Of a stretch of 64,000 bases of DNA, positions 26,015 to 36,042 are shown one piece after another. Positions within the stretch are counted from its first letter, which is position 1; every line of letters begins with the position of its first letter. The notes below the pieces were generated by a model. That model did not search any database, was not told where the DNA came from, and worked only from the letters and a program-made list of their open reading frames with translations. The DNA is from Segatella copri. Lineage in GTDB: Bacteria; Bacteroidota; Bacteroidia; Bacteroidales; Bacteroidaceae. The translations under genes were made by a program, and so were the position numbers. The stretch is taken from assembly GCF_019127135.1 (NCBI RefSeq), contig NZ_JAHOEA010000011.1, forward strand, positions 1 to 64,000. Direction: 5' to 3'.

Positions 26015-28564
26015 TTAGAGATCATCGAAGTTGACAGGCTGCTCGGTTGGCTTGGCCTTCTTCTTCTCTTTCTTTTCTTCTGTGGTGGCTGTACCGGTGG
26101 CAGATTCGCTTTCAGCCTTCTTGGCAGGAACCTCGCGGATGATAGGGTTGCCTTCGTCATCGAGAACAATCTCTTCCTGGAAGGCGGTACTGTCTACCCT
26201 GGTGGTATCTACCTTTGGCTTTGGTGCATAGCTTGCACAGATGTACATATCGCTGGTGATATCGCTGTCCTGTGGCTTGTCAAACTTGCCGTGATACTGC
26301 TGGAAGGCTGGGTCGCCAAAGACACTCTGCAGGAAGTAACCGCACACAGGAAGAGCGGTTCTCGAACCCTGACCCAAGGCTCCGGTGCGGAAGTGGAGAC
26401 AGCGGTATTCGCCTCCTACCCAGGCACCAACTACGAGCTTAGGGCTCACACACATGAACCAGGCATCGGAGTGGTTGTTGGTGGTACCTGTCTTGCCACC
26501 GAACTCGGTATCACGGTAGTTGCCTACATAGCCCCAGAGACTTTGGGATGTACCTCCCGGCTCCTTCATACCGCCCTGTAAGAGCTGCTGCATGAGGAAG
26601 GCACTCTTGTAAGGTATTACCTGCTCTTCTGTAGAAGGACCCTCGTAAACCACCTTACCGTCGTGGTCTACAATCTTGGTAACCAATACCGGATCGTGGT
26701 GCTTGCCATTGTTGGCAATGGTGCTGTAGGCGCATGCCATCTCCAGGAGGTTGACGTCGCTGGAACCGAGGGCGAGAGATGGGGTGTCATCCAACGGACT
26801 GTTGATACCCATCTTCTTAGCTGTCTCGATGATGCGCTTGATACCCATCTCCTGTCCTAATCTCACAGCCACAGAGTTGATACTCTTGGCAAAGGCACTC
26901 TTCAATGGGATGCTGTCGCCCGAGAACGAACCATTGGCGTTGGATGGACGCCAGGTGGTCATTTCGTGCTTCTTCTTATCGTATACCTCCATAGAGATAT
27001 ATTCGTCGCGGCGCTTGTCACAAGGGGTTAAACCCTGATTCATCGCCTCGGTATAAACAAAGAGCTTGAAGGTAGAACCAGGCTGGCGCTCGGCTGTTAC
27101 CTTGTCATACTTCCAGTGGTCGAAGTCGATATCGCCCACCCATGCCTTTACTGCTCCGGTCTGTGGCTCCATGGCTACAAAGGCGCAGTGCATGAAGGTG
27201 GTCATATACTTGATGGAGTCTTCTGATGTCATGTTCAGCGTGATGCTGCCCTTGTCATAATCGAATACCTTAACCGGGTGAACCCACTCCTTATAGTAAT
27301 AGTTTACTGAGTCGGGATTATCAGGGAAGCGGGCCATCAATGCCTTGTAGAAAGGCTGGCGCTCAGCGATGCCCTGGATGAAGTTTGGTATCACGTTGTG
27401 GTTCTCATCCTGCCAAGGATCCTGACCCATCCAGTTGCCTTTGCCTGCCTGGGTGCGGCGGATGTTCCAGTGGTTGTTGAAGTTCTGCTGTACCTGCTTC
27501 ATCTGTTTGCGGGCTGCATCTTCAGCATACTTCTGCATGCGGGTATCGATGGTGGTATAAATCTTCAAACCGCTGGTATAGAGGTCGTAACCTTCGTCTT
27601 TACACCAGTCTTTCAGGTAGTTGGCTACAGCCTCGCGGAAGTACTTTGCCTGTCCGTCGTAGTTTTCCTCTACCTTGAAATCGAGCTTGATAGGCTCATC
27701 TTTCAGTTCATTGTATCTGTCTTTTGAGAGATCGCCATGTGTCACCATATTATATAATACGGTGTTGCGTCGTGCAAGACTGTTCTCCGGGTTGGTGCGT
27801 GGGTTGTAGTAGGTGGTAGCCTTGAGCATGCCTACGAGCACGGCAGCCTGGTCGGTGGTCAACTCCTTAGGGGTGGTGTTGAAGTAGGTCTTCGCAGCGG
27901 TTTTGATACCATAGGAATTGCTACCGAAATCAACCGTGTTGGCATACATGGTGATGATTTCCTTCTTGCTGAACACCGTTTCGAGTTTTACCGCGATAAT
28001 CCATTCCTTGCTCTTGATGATGAGCAGGCGGAGCACAGGAATCTTGCCCAGCAAACCGGTAGAATATTGCGAACGTACACGGAACATGTTCTTAGCCAGC
28101 TGCTGTGTGATGGTAGAAGCACCGCGCCCGTTATGATGGAGGAGTGCATCCTTGGCAGCAGCAAACACGCCGATAGGGTCGATACCGATATGCTTGTAGA
28201 ATCGTTCATCCTCGGTATCTACCAGTGCCTTGAAGAAATCGGGTGTTACCTCACCATATTCTACCGGAGTACGGTTTTCGTTGAAATACTTGCCGATGAG
28301 TTTTCCATCAGCCGAATAGATTTCAGAGGCCTCAGAGGTCTGTGGATCCAGAATGCCTGAGAAATAGCCAGGCGACTTGCCGAAGAGCCATAAGAAGTTG
28401 ATATCTACTGCGCCCAGATACAAGATGAAGGCGACTATGCAACTTGCCAAGCCAATGAGGGTCTTGGTATACCACGCTCTGCCCTGATACAATCCCTTGT
28501 ACCAAGGCCAGAATGCGCGAAACTTTTGCCATAACCAGGCAAAGAGAGCTTTAATTTTATTCAT
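26015..28564 (-). CDS. mrcA: penicillin-binding protein 1A (bifunctional transglycosylase/transpeptidase)
   Basis: This is an 849-residue inner-membrane protein that polymerises and crosslinks peptidoglycan. It has an N-terminal transmembrane segment at about 34-56. The GT51 domain shows DTEDERFYKHIGIDPIGVFA, GASTITQQLAKNMF and KEIITMYANTVDFGSNSYGI. The transpeptidase domain shows PGSTFKLF (Ser of SxxK at about 491), the KSINSVAVRLGQ box (SxN) and GGKTGTTNNHSD (KTG at about 690). The C-terminal 60 residues are a Lys/Glu/Thr-rich tail. Length is usual for Bacteroidetes class A PBPs. The DUF308 gene lies upstream. Confidence 0.97.
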   Translation of the reverse strand: MNKIKALFAWLWQKFRAFWPWYKGLYQGRAWYTKTLIGLASCIVAFILYLGAVDINFLWLFGKSPGYFSGILDPQTSEASEIYSADGKLIGKYFNENRTPVEYGEVTPDFFKALVDTEDERFYKHIGIDPIGVFAAAKDALLHHNGRGASTITQQLAKNMFRVRSQYSTGLLGKIPVLRLLIIKSKEWIIAVKLETVFSKKEIITMYANTVDFGSNSYGIKTAAKTYFNTTPKELTTDQAAVLVGMLKATTYYNPRTNPENSLARRNTVLYNMVTHGDLSKDRYNELKDEPIKLDFKVEENYDGQAKYFREAVANYLKDWCKDEGYDLYTSGLKIYTTIDTRMQKYAEDAARKQMKQVQQNFNNHWNIRRTQAGKGNWMGQDPWQDENHNVIPNFIQGIAERQPFYKALMARFPDNPDSVNYYYKEWVHPVKVFDYDKGSITLNMTSEDSIKYMTTFMHCAFVAMEPQTGAVKAWVGDIDFDHWKYDKVTAERQPGSTFKLFVYTEAMNQGLTPCDKRRDEYISMEVYDKKKHEMTTWRPSNANGSFSGDSIPLKSAFAKSINSVAVRLGQEMGIKRIIETAKKMGINSPLDDTPSLALGSSDVNLLEMACAYSTIANNGKHHDPVLVTKIVDHDGKVVYEGPSTEEQVIPYKSAFLMQQLLQGGMKEPGGTSQSLWGYVGNYRDTEFGGKTGTTNNHSDAWFMCVSPKLVVGAWVGGEYRCLHFRTGALGQGSRTALPVCGYFLQSVFGDPAFQQYHGKFDKPQDSDITSDMYICASYAPKPKVDTTRVDSTAFQEEIVLDDEGNPIIREVPAKKAESESATGTATTEEKKEKKKAKPTEQPVNFDDL

Positions 28565-28633
28565 ATATGATGATATAATGATTTCGTTGTTTTTGACTCA
28601 GAATTTCTTGAACAGTATATGCGATAGAATGCT

Positions 28634-29281
28634 TTACTCTTCGTTCTTTACTTCCTCTACATCCACATAACTCTCCTTAGAATCCAGTTTCTGCTGGTTC
28701 TTCAGCCAGATTCTCTTGTTGTTGGAGATTTTAAAGGCGTTGAGAAGCTCTACAACACCATAGATGAGCATACCCCAACCGATGATGAGAAGAGGGGCAG
28801 AGGCGATGGCTGAAGGCTTGATGATGGTGAGCAGACCCAACAGAAGAAGGACTGAAGGGAAGAGCCAGAAGAGGATGCCTACGCGTCCCATCTTAGCTGC
28901 TGAAGCCAGATTGACAAACTGGGTCAGAGCACCCAGAATCAGGATGAATGCCAGGATGAACATCAGCCAGGCGATAAACACCTGAGGCATCAGGGCAAGC
29001 AGTAATCCCAGGATAAGACTGCCTACGCTTACAAGCGGGAATTTAGGCATCATGCCCATGATAGGCTTACCATTGGAATCTGACAGTATCTGGCCCTGCA
29101 TCTTCTCTGCATTGCGCTTGGCTGCCCAATAACTGGCAAGGGAGATGACACCTGAAAGGAAAAACAAGACACCGATGGCGACGGTTATCCAGGTGACGGT
29201 CTGCTCACGATATTGGATGAGCAGGACTCCTACGATGATGGCGCATACTGCGCGGAATATTGAACTGTGTATTACCTTCAT
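28634..29281 (-). CDS. DUF308 (HdeD-like) membrane protein
   Basis: This is a 215-residue protein with about six transmembrane segments in pairs (FRAVCAIIVGVLLIQYREQT, WITVAIGVLFFLSGVISLAS, LVSVGSLILGLLLALMPQVF, IAWLMFILAFILILGALTQF, ILFWLFPSVLLLLGLLTIIK, LLIIGWGMLIYGVVELLNAF). This is the repeated DUF308 pattern. A charged C-terminal tail (KESYVDVEEVKNEE) is cytoplasmic or periplasmic. HdeD relatives are linked to acid stress in enterics, but the function in Bacteroidales is not known. It is transcribed toward PBP1A, 69 bases away, from its own promoter. Confidence 0.9.
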   Translation of the reverse strand: MKVIHSSIFRAVCAIIVGVLLIQYREQTVTWITVAIGVLFFLSGVISLASYWAAKRNAEKMQGQILSDSNGKPIMGMMPKFPLVSVGSLILGLLLALMPQVFIAWLMFILAFILILGALTQFVNLASAAKMGRVGILFWLFPSVLLLLGLLTIIKPSAIASAPLLIIGWGMLIYGVVELLNAFKISNNKRIWLKNQQKLDSKESYVDVEEVKNEE

Positions 29282-29309
29282 ACTAAAACTGATATTTGTT
29301 ATTTCGGGG

Positions 29310-29341
29310 CAAAGTTACGAAAGAAATCCGAAACTAGCAAG
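29310..29341 (-). promoter_or_regulatory. promoter of the DUF308 gene
   Basis: Minus-strand CTTG (29338-29341, one mismatch to TTTG), a 20-bp spacer, then TAACTTTG (29310-29317). Confidence 0.65.
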
Positions 29342-29360
29342 AAGTTTTTTATATAAACAT

Positions 29361-29413
29361 AAATTATTGCTATATTTAACGCTAATTATTGCTATATTTA
29401 ACGCAAATTATTT
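29361..29413. repeat. 22-bp tandem repeat, about 2.4 units
   Basis: Two units of nAATTATTGCTATATTTAACGC (22 bp each, starting 29361 and 29383) and a partial third run into the -33 box of the next promoter. The period equals about two DNA turns, and the position is promoter-proximal, so a phased protein-binding site is possible. Confidence 0.8.
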
Positions 29414-29442
29414 GTTGGTCTCGATAGAAAGCCGTAATTTTG
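29411..29442 (+). promoter_or_regulatory. Bacteroidetes promoter of the histidine phosphatase gene
   Basis: TTTG (29411-29414), a 20-bp spacer, then TAATTTTG (29435-29442). The leader would be about 115 bases long and contains ATGTCTTGA twice. Confidence 0.75.
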
Positions 29443-29565
29443 TAAGCAAAATCAAAATACTGATGTCTTGAACAGAGACTTAGTGAAAGCAAAAACTATG
29501 TCTTGAGTAAAGATTTCGGAAAAAGTTAAAACTCATTTTTGATATAGACGGAAAAAGTAAAGACA

Positions 29566-30072
29566 ATGACAAAATTATATTTGGTGCGCCATGGTGAAAC
29601 GGTGGATAACAAGGCGCAAATTATGCAGGGACAAACACCGGGAAAGCTCAATATGAAAGGTATTGAGCAGGCTGAGGAAGTGGCCAGGAAAATGGCGGGT
29701 ACACCTATCGATGTTTTCGTATCGAGCGATCTCTATCGCAGTATACAGACCTGTGAGATTATCGCCGGCTCGCATCCCGTTGTCACCACTCCCTTGCTCA
29801 GAGAGCGCGATTGGGGCGATTTCACGGGCAAATTCATCCCTGACCTGCCGAAGGACCCAAAGGATTGGCCGGACAACATAGAGACGCTGGAAAAGATGAA
29901 ATCAAGAGCCCAGAATTTCCTTACCTGGCTCAAGGTTACTTATCCTGACCAGACCGTTCTTGCTGTGGGGCATGGCATCATCAACAAAGCTATCCAGAGC
30001 GTTTATTATAAACGTCCGATGAACCAGATTGAGAAAATGGCGAATGCTGAGGTGAGAGTTCTTATTCTTTAA
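29566..30072 (+). CDS. histidine phosphatase family protein
   Basis: This is a 168-residue cytosolic phosphatase of the phosphoglycerate-mutase-like superfamily. The phosphohistidine motif LVRHGETVDNK has His9. Further conserved parts are FVSSDLYRSIQTCEIIAGSH, LRERDWGDFTGKF (catalytic acid) and the second His in LAVGHGIINKAIQSV. It is shorter than true mutases and lacks their insertions, so it is more likely a broad phosphatase (for example of the CobC/PhoE type). It is flanked on the right by heptamer repeat arrays and then an SDR gene. Confidence 0.93.
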   Translation: MTKLYLVRHGETVDNKAQIMQGQTPGKLNMKGIEQAEEVARKMAGTPIDVFVSSDLYRSIQTCEIIAGSHPVVTTPLLRERDWGDFTGKFIPDLPKDPKDWPDNIETLEKMKSRAQNFLTWLKVTYPDQTVLAVGHGIINKAIQSVYYKRPMNQIEKMANAEVRVLIL

Positions 30073-30073
30073 G

Positions 30074-30158
30074 TGAAGAATGAAGAGTGAAGAATGAAAA
30101 GTGAAGAGTGAAGAATGAAAAGTGAAGAGTGAAGAGTGAAGAGTGAAGAGTGAAGAAT
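30074..30158. repeat. heptamer array (GTGAAGA and variants)
   Basis: About twelve tandem 7-mers of GTGAAGA, with variants ATGAAAA and ATGAAGA, follow the phosphatase stop and end in GAAGAATTCAATTG. The same 3' flank follows the array at 41625-41653. Confidence 0.85.
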
Positions 30159-30179
30159 TCAATTGCTTCGCTAATCATA

Positions 30180-30212
30180 AAGTTCAAAGTTCAAAGTTCA
30201 AAGTTCAAAGTA
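30180..30212. repeat. heptamer array (AAAGTTC)n
   Basis: Four or more copies of AAAGTTC lie directly before the SDR gene. A similar stretch lies before rfbB (34598-34637). Confidence 0.8.
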
Positions 30213-30232
30213 TAATTTAAAGTATCAAAGAT

Positions 30233-30988
30233 ATGAATAAAATTGCTCTTATTACAGGCGCAACAAGCGGTATAGGCGAAGGTTGTGCACGTCGTTTTGC
30301 CCGTGGCGGCTATAACCTGATTCTTACAGGTAGAAATACGGGAAAGTTGGAAATCCTGAAGAAAGAACTCGAGGCTGAGGGCGTTGAGGTGCTTGCCTTG
30401 GCTTTCGATGTGCGTAACCGTGAAGCTGCCAAGAAAGCGGTGGATTACATCCCTGAGGAGTGGCGCAATGTGGATGTGCTTATCAATAATGCAGGACTCG
30501 CACGTGGGTTGGAACCTGAATATGAGGGCGATTTTGAAGATTGGGACCAGATGATTGATACCAATATCAAGGGACTCTTAACCATGACGCGCCTGATTGT
30601 ACCTGGTATGGTTGAGCGTAATCATGGTCATGTAATCAATATAGGTAGTGTGGCGGGTGATGCTGCTTATGCGGGAGGTAATGTATATTGTGCAACAAAA
30701 GCGGCTGTAAAGGCTATTACTGATGGTTTGCGCATTGATGTGGCACATACGAAAGTGCGTGTTACCAATGTGAAACCGGGCTTGGTTGAAACCAACTTCT
30801 CCAACATCCGTTTCCATGGTGACCAGAACCGCGCAGACAACGTTTACCGCGGCATAGAGCCTCTGAACGGCGATGACGTGGCTGATGTAGCCTTCTATGC
30901 TGCAAGTGCTCCTGAACATGTGCAAATAGCTGAGGTTCTGGTTCTTGCTACACATCAGGCTAACGGAACCGTGATACATAGAAGCTAG
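30233..30988 (+). CDS. short-chain dehydrogenase/reductase (YdfG-like)
   Basis: This is a 251-residue NADP-dependent oxidoreductase. Visible motifs are the Rossmann loop GATSGIGEGCARRF, DVLINNAGLARG, NIGSVAGDAAYAGG (catalytic Ser) and VYCATKAAVKAITDGLRI (Tyr-x3-Lys). The Arg in TGRNTG after the second strand favours NADP. The overall pattern, with GLARGLEPEYEGDFEDWDQM and NIKGLLTMTRLIVPGM, is like YdfG, which oxidises 3-hydroxy acids such as L-allo-threonine. It is flanked by spacer repeats on both sides. Confidence 0.93.
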   Translation: MNKIALITGATSGIGEGCARRFARGGYNLILTGRNTGKLEILKKELEAEGVEVLALAFDVRNREAAKKAVDYIPEEWRNVDVLINNAGLARGLEPEYEGDFEDWDQMIDTNIKGLLTMTRLIVPGMVERNHGHVINIGSVAGDAAYAGGNVYCATKAAVKAITDGLRIDVAHTKVRVTNVKPGLVETNFSNIRFHGDQNRADNVYRGIEPLNGDDVADVAFYAASAPEHVQIAEVLVLATHQANGTVIHRS

Positions 30989-31016
30989 TTAATAGTTTAC
31001 AGTTAATAGTTAATAG

Positions 31017-31263
31017 TTCAAGTTTTGCAAGTGAACTCCACACGCCCTGAAAGGGCAGAAGCTCCTAGCCCAGGGCAGCGCCCTGGGTATAATAGCAATC
31101 AGCAAGACGCCCTGTAAGGGCAAAAGCTTTGTATATTACCCAGTATTTTAAAGCTTTTGCCCTTACAGGGCGACTTGCTGACTGCTATTTTACCCAGGGC
31201 GCTGCCCTGGGCTAGGAGCTTTTGGGCCTTCAGCCCGTTCTTGAACCACTTGCGAAACTTGAA
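31017..31263. repeat. full copy D of the ~247-bp palindromic repeat, inverted
   Basis: The left end carries CTCCACACGCCCTGAAAGGG and the right end GGGCCTTCAGCCCGTTCTTG, i.e. the reverse order of copies B and C. The nested hairpins are intact, with AGCCCAGGGCAGCGCCCTGG on the left. It fills most of the 30989-31333 gap. The left flank holds AGTTAATAGTTTACAGTTAA, which reappears inside the DUF3987 gene. Confidence 0.9.
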
Positions 31264-31333
31264 TTAATAGTTTATAGAGGCTGTGCCGTTGAGCAAGATT
31301 GTCAAAGCGGTTTATGCTATAAACTATTAATTA

Positions 31334-33076
<1,743 letters not shown>

Positions 33077-33213
33077 TCATATAATGTTGTTTACTTTAGA
33101 CAAAAATAGTTAATATATTAAATTTGCTGATTTATAAGGAGTTATCAATTTCTTTAATAGATTGATTTTTTACCGAAACGCTACTCAGGCATACAACTTT
33201 CAAAAAAAAGATA

Positions 33214-33487
33214 TACCTTTGCAACCGAAATCAGAAAACAGTAGTTTTGATGGTTAATTACCACTTCAAGTCTTCTAAAAGTATTTAATGATAATGAAAA
33301 TTCCTTTTGTTGATTTAGTATGTTGATTTAAATAGGAAACAGGTTTAGTTTATATTAGGGAAAAAAGGATTGGTAATAGACTAGGCTACTTGATAATTCA
33401 AGTTTGTCTGTAAAGGCAAAGCTTATCTATTATGTTTTAGGGAAAACCGCCACGCTTTTGGGAAAAAGTGTGGCGGTCTTTGTTTAA
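33214..33487 (+). ncRNA. candidate non-coding or leader RNA unit with terminator
   Basis: A -7 box TACCTTTG (33214-33221) opens a region of about 265 bases without a normal gene. The region ends in a strong hairpin ACCGCCAC (33446-33453) / GTGGCGGT (33470-33477) followed by CTTTGTTT. A separate promoter for rfbD comes after it, so this is an independent transcript. Two tiny frames are present: ATG at 33250 (MVNYHFKSSKSI, stop 33286-33288) and an overlapping ATG at 33288 (MIMKIPFVDLVC). No family is recognised. It could be a small RNA or a dual-function RNA. Confidence 0.5.
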
Positions 33488-33521
33488 TATATGTTAGTTT
33501 CTTATCTTTTTCTCCTTTTTC

Positions 33522-33553
33522 TTTGGTCAGCTCAAATTATTTTTTTATCTTTG
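33522..33553 (+). promoter_or_regulatory. Bacteroidetes promoter of rfbD
   Basis: TTTG (33522-33525), a 20-bp spacer, then TATCTTTG (33546-33553). The leader is about 110 bases. Confidence 0.8.
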
Positions 33554-33669
33554 CCACATATTTATATATAGAAGAACTTAATTGGAGGAACAATCAATTT
33601 TCCTTCATAAGTAGAGGGAAATCGGGTAAGTGAACTTTAAAGTATTGTGTTGTATTAAATATTATAACA

Positions 33670-34542
33670 ATGAATATATTAGTAACAGGCGCTAATGGTC
33701 AGTTGGGCCATGAAATGCAGATTTGCGCCAAAAAGAGTAATCACAAGTTTGTCTTCACTGATGTTGCTGAAGGCTATGAGAAACTGGATATCACTAACCT
33801 TGACGCAATCCGCGAAAAGGTGAAGGAAAACGATATTCAGGTAATTGTTAACTGCGCTGCTTATACCAATGTAGATAAGGCAGAGACTGATTTCGATCTG
33901 GCTAATCTGCTGAACAATACTGCTGCAGGTAACTTGGCTCAGGCAATGAAGGAGGTAGATGGTACTTTGATTCATGTATCTACCGACTATGTGTTCCAGG
34001 GCGATAAGAATATCCCTTGCCGTGAAGATTGGGAAACGAATCCATTGGGTGTGTATGGCAAAACGAAGCTTGCAGGTGAGAAGAGTATTGAAGCTACCGG
34101 CTGCAAGCATATCATCATCCGTACTGCATGGCTTTACTCTCAGTGGGGTAAAAACTTTGTTAAGACTATGCAGAACTTAACTGCAAGTCATGATACCTTG
34201 AAGGTGGTTTTCGACCAGGTGGGTACTCCTACTTACGCAGGCGACCTGGCTGCTGTCATCTCGCATATCATCGAAACTGATCAGCTGGATAAGACGGGTA
34301 TCTACCACTTCTCTAATGAGGGCGTATGCTCTTGGTTTGATTTCGCTAAGATTATCTGCGAACTGAGCGGAAATACTTGCGATATACAGCCTTGTTACAG
34401 CGAGGAGTTCCCAAGCCCTGTAAAGCGTCCTCACTTCTCTGTACTTGATAAGAGCAAGCTGAAGCAGACCTTCGGGTTCAAGGTGCCATACTGGACTGAC
34501 AGTTTGAAGAAGTGTATCGCTGAATTGGCGGAAGCTAAATAA
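33670..34542 (+). CDS. rfbD: dTDP-4-dehydrorhamnose reductase
   Basis: This is a 290-residue SDR-type enzyme that reduces dTDP-4-keto-L-rhamnose to dTDP-L-rhamnose with NADPH, for surface polysaccharide. Motifs are GANGQLGHEM, VNCAAYTNVDKAETD (the family's YTAVDxAE box), LIHVSTDYVFQGDKN and the catalytic YGKTKLAGE. The C-terminus LPHFSVLDKSKL-type ending (RPHFSVLDKSKLKQTFGFKV) is typical. It is followed by rfbB in the same direction. rfbA and rfbC are not in this window, so the pathway is split. Confidence 0.97.
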   Translation: MNILVTGANGQLGHEMQICAKKSNHKFVFTDVAEGYEKLDITNLDAIREKVKENDIQVIVNCAAYTNVDKAETDFDLANLLNNTAAGNLAQAMKEVDGTLIHVSTDYVFQGDKNIPCREDWETNPLGVYGKTKLAGEKSIEATGCKHIIIRTAWLYSQWGKNFVKTMQNLTASHDTLKVVFDQVGTPTYAGDLAAVISHIIETDQLDKTGIYHFSNEGVCSWFDFAKIICELSGNTCDIQPCYSEEFPSPVKRPHFSVLDKSKLKQTFGFKVPYWTDSLKKCIAELAEAK

Positions 34543-34638
34543 TCAAGAGTTAGAACATTTGAGTTAGACGTTTTCGCAGCTTCTGCTCAAAAATACTAAT
34601 CATAAAGTTTAAAGTTCAATTTTCAAAGTTCAAAGTAA

Positions 34639-35772
34639 ATGAAGAATATCATTATCACGGGCGGTGCTGGTTTCATCGGCTCACACGTAGTAAGACTTTT
34701 CGTGAACAAATATCCTGAGTATCACATCATCAACCTCGACAAGTTGACTTACGCTGGTAACCTGGCTAACCTCAAGGACATCGAGGACAAGCCTAACTAT
34801 ACTTTCGTAAAGGGTGATATCTGCGATTTCGACCTGATGTTGAAGCTGATGCAGGACTACAAGGTGGATGGCATCATCCATCTCGCTGCCGAGAGCCACG
34901 TAGATAGAAGTATCAAGGATCCATTCACTTTCGCTCATACCAACGTGATGGGTACCCTGTCTCTGCTCCAGGCGGCAAAGATCTACTGGGAGAGTCTTCC
35001 TGAGGGATACGAGGGCAAGCGCTTCTACCACATCTCTACTGATGAGGTTTACGGTGCATTGAAGATGACTCACCCTGAGGGCATTCCTGCTCCTTTCACC
35101 ACCAAGGCATCCAGCGGTAAGAACCACGAGGCTTACGGCGAGGAGTTCTTCGTAGAGACTACCAAGTACAATCCTCACTCTCCATACTCAGCATCTAAGG
35201 CAAGCTCAGACCACTTCGTCCGTGCTTTCCACGATACATACGGTATGCCTACCATCGTAACCAACTGCTCTAACAACTACGGTCCATACCAGTTCCCAGA
35301 GAAGTTGATTCCTTTGTTCATCAACAACATCCGTCATCGCAAGCCATTGCCTGTATATGGTAAGGGCGAGAATGTACGCGACTGGTTGTATGTAGTAGAT
35401 CATGCTCGTGCCATCGATATGATTTTCCACAAGGGCAAGATTGCCGAGACTTACAACATCGGCGGTTTCAACGAGTGGAAGAACATCGATATCATCAAGG
35501 TGGTTATCAAGACCGTTGACCGTCTGCTCGGCAGAAAGGAAGGCGAGGATATGGACCTCATCACTTATGTAACCGACAGAAAGGGTCACGATATGCGTTA
35601 TGCCATCGACTCTAGAAAGTTGCAGAAGGAATTGGGTTGGGAGCCATCTCTCCAGTTTGAGGAGGGTATCGAGAAGACCGTGAAGTGGTATCTCGAGAAC
35701 CAGGAATGGATGGACAATGTAACCTCTGGTGATTATCAGAAGTATTACGATAATATGTATTCAAACCGATAA
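34639..35772 (+). CDS. rfbB: dTDP-glucose 4,6-dehydratase
   Basis: This is a 377-residue NAD-dependent SDR that makes dTDP-4-keto-6-deoxyglucose, the step before rhamnose epimerisation. Features are GGAGFIGSHVVRLF, HLAAESHVDRSI, FYHISTDEVYGALK (catalytic Thr-Asp-Glu) and YSASKASSDHFVRAFHDTYG (Tyr-x3-Lys at about 184-188), followed by NNYGPYQFPEKLIPLFI. There is a roughly 20-residue insert around 155-175 (TTKASSGKNHEAYGEEFFVE) relative to short family members. Spacing from rfbD is 96 bases and contains AAAGTTC-type repeats. Confidence 0.97.
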   Translation: MKNIIITGGAGFIGSHVVRLFVNKYPEYHIINLDKLTYAGNLANLKDIEDKPNYTFVKGDICDFDLMLKLMQDYKVDGIIHLAAESHVDRSIKDPFTFAHTNVMGTLSLLQAAKIYWESLPEGYEGKRFYHISTDEVYGALKMTHPEGIPAPFTTKASSGKNHEAYGEEFFVETTKYNPHSPYSASKASSDHFVRAFHDTYGMPTIVTNCSNNYGPYQFPEKLIPLFINNIRHRKPLPVYGKGENVRDWLYVVDHARAIDMIFHKGKIAETYNIGGFNEWKNIDIIKVVIKTVDRLLGRKEGEDMDLITYVTDRKGHDMRYAIDSRKLQKELGWEPSLQFEEGIEKTVKWYLENQEWMDNVTSGDYQKYYDNMYSNR

Positions 35773-35783
35773 TAGCTTTTGGC

Positions 35784-35842
35784 GTAATCGGAACATGTTT
35801 CTATTGTAACCGGTGCATGTCTCTATTGTAATCGGTGCAAGA
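35784..35842. repeat. 22-bp tandem repeat, about 2.7 units
   Basis: Units GTAATCGGAACATGTTTCTATT (35784) and GTAACCGGTGCATGTCTCTATT (35806) and a partial third at 35828 follow the rfbB stop by 11 bases. The sequence is unrelated to the other 22-bp repeats. Confidence 0.8.
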
Positions 35843-35868
35843 GATTCTGTTTTATATATTAAATCAGA

Positions 35869-35912
35869 AAGTCCTGTATTTGTTTATAACAGCAAATACA
35901 GGACTTTTTTGT
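35869..35912 (+). terminator. intrinsic terminator of rfbB
   Basis: AAGTCCTGTATTTG pairs with CAAATACAGGACTT, followed by TTTTTG. Confidence 0.85.
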
Positions 35913-36004
35913 TTTATGGCAATTAAAATGCAGTAAATATATTATTATTTCTTAATTTTTTATGCTTTATGTCGAAGAAAACTGAAAACTAGAAAATATT
36001 TTTC

Positions 36005-36012
36005 TATCTTTG
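36005..36012 (+). promoter_or_regulatory. -7 element (TATCTTTG) of the PCMD-Omp85-EptA operon
   Basis: The octamer lies 31 bases before the first start codon. No TTTG is seen at -33, which may indicate an activator-dependent or weaker promoter. Confidence 0.6.
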
Positions 36013-36042
36013 CAGCCTTAATGATATATAAAATAAACAGAT

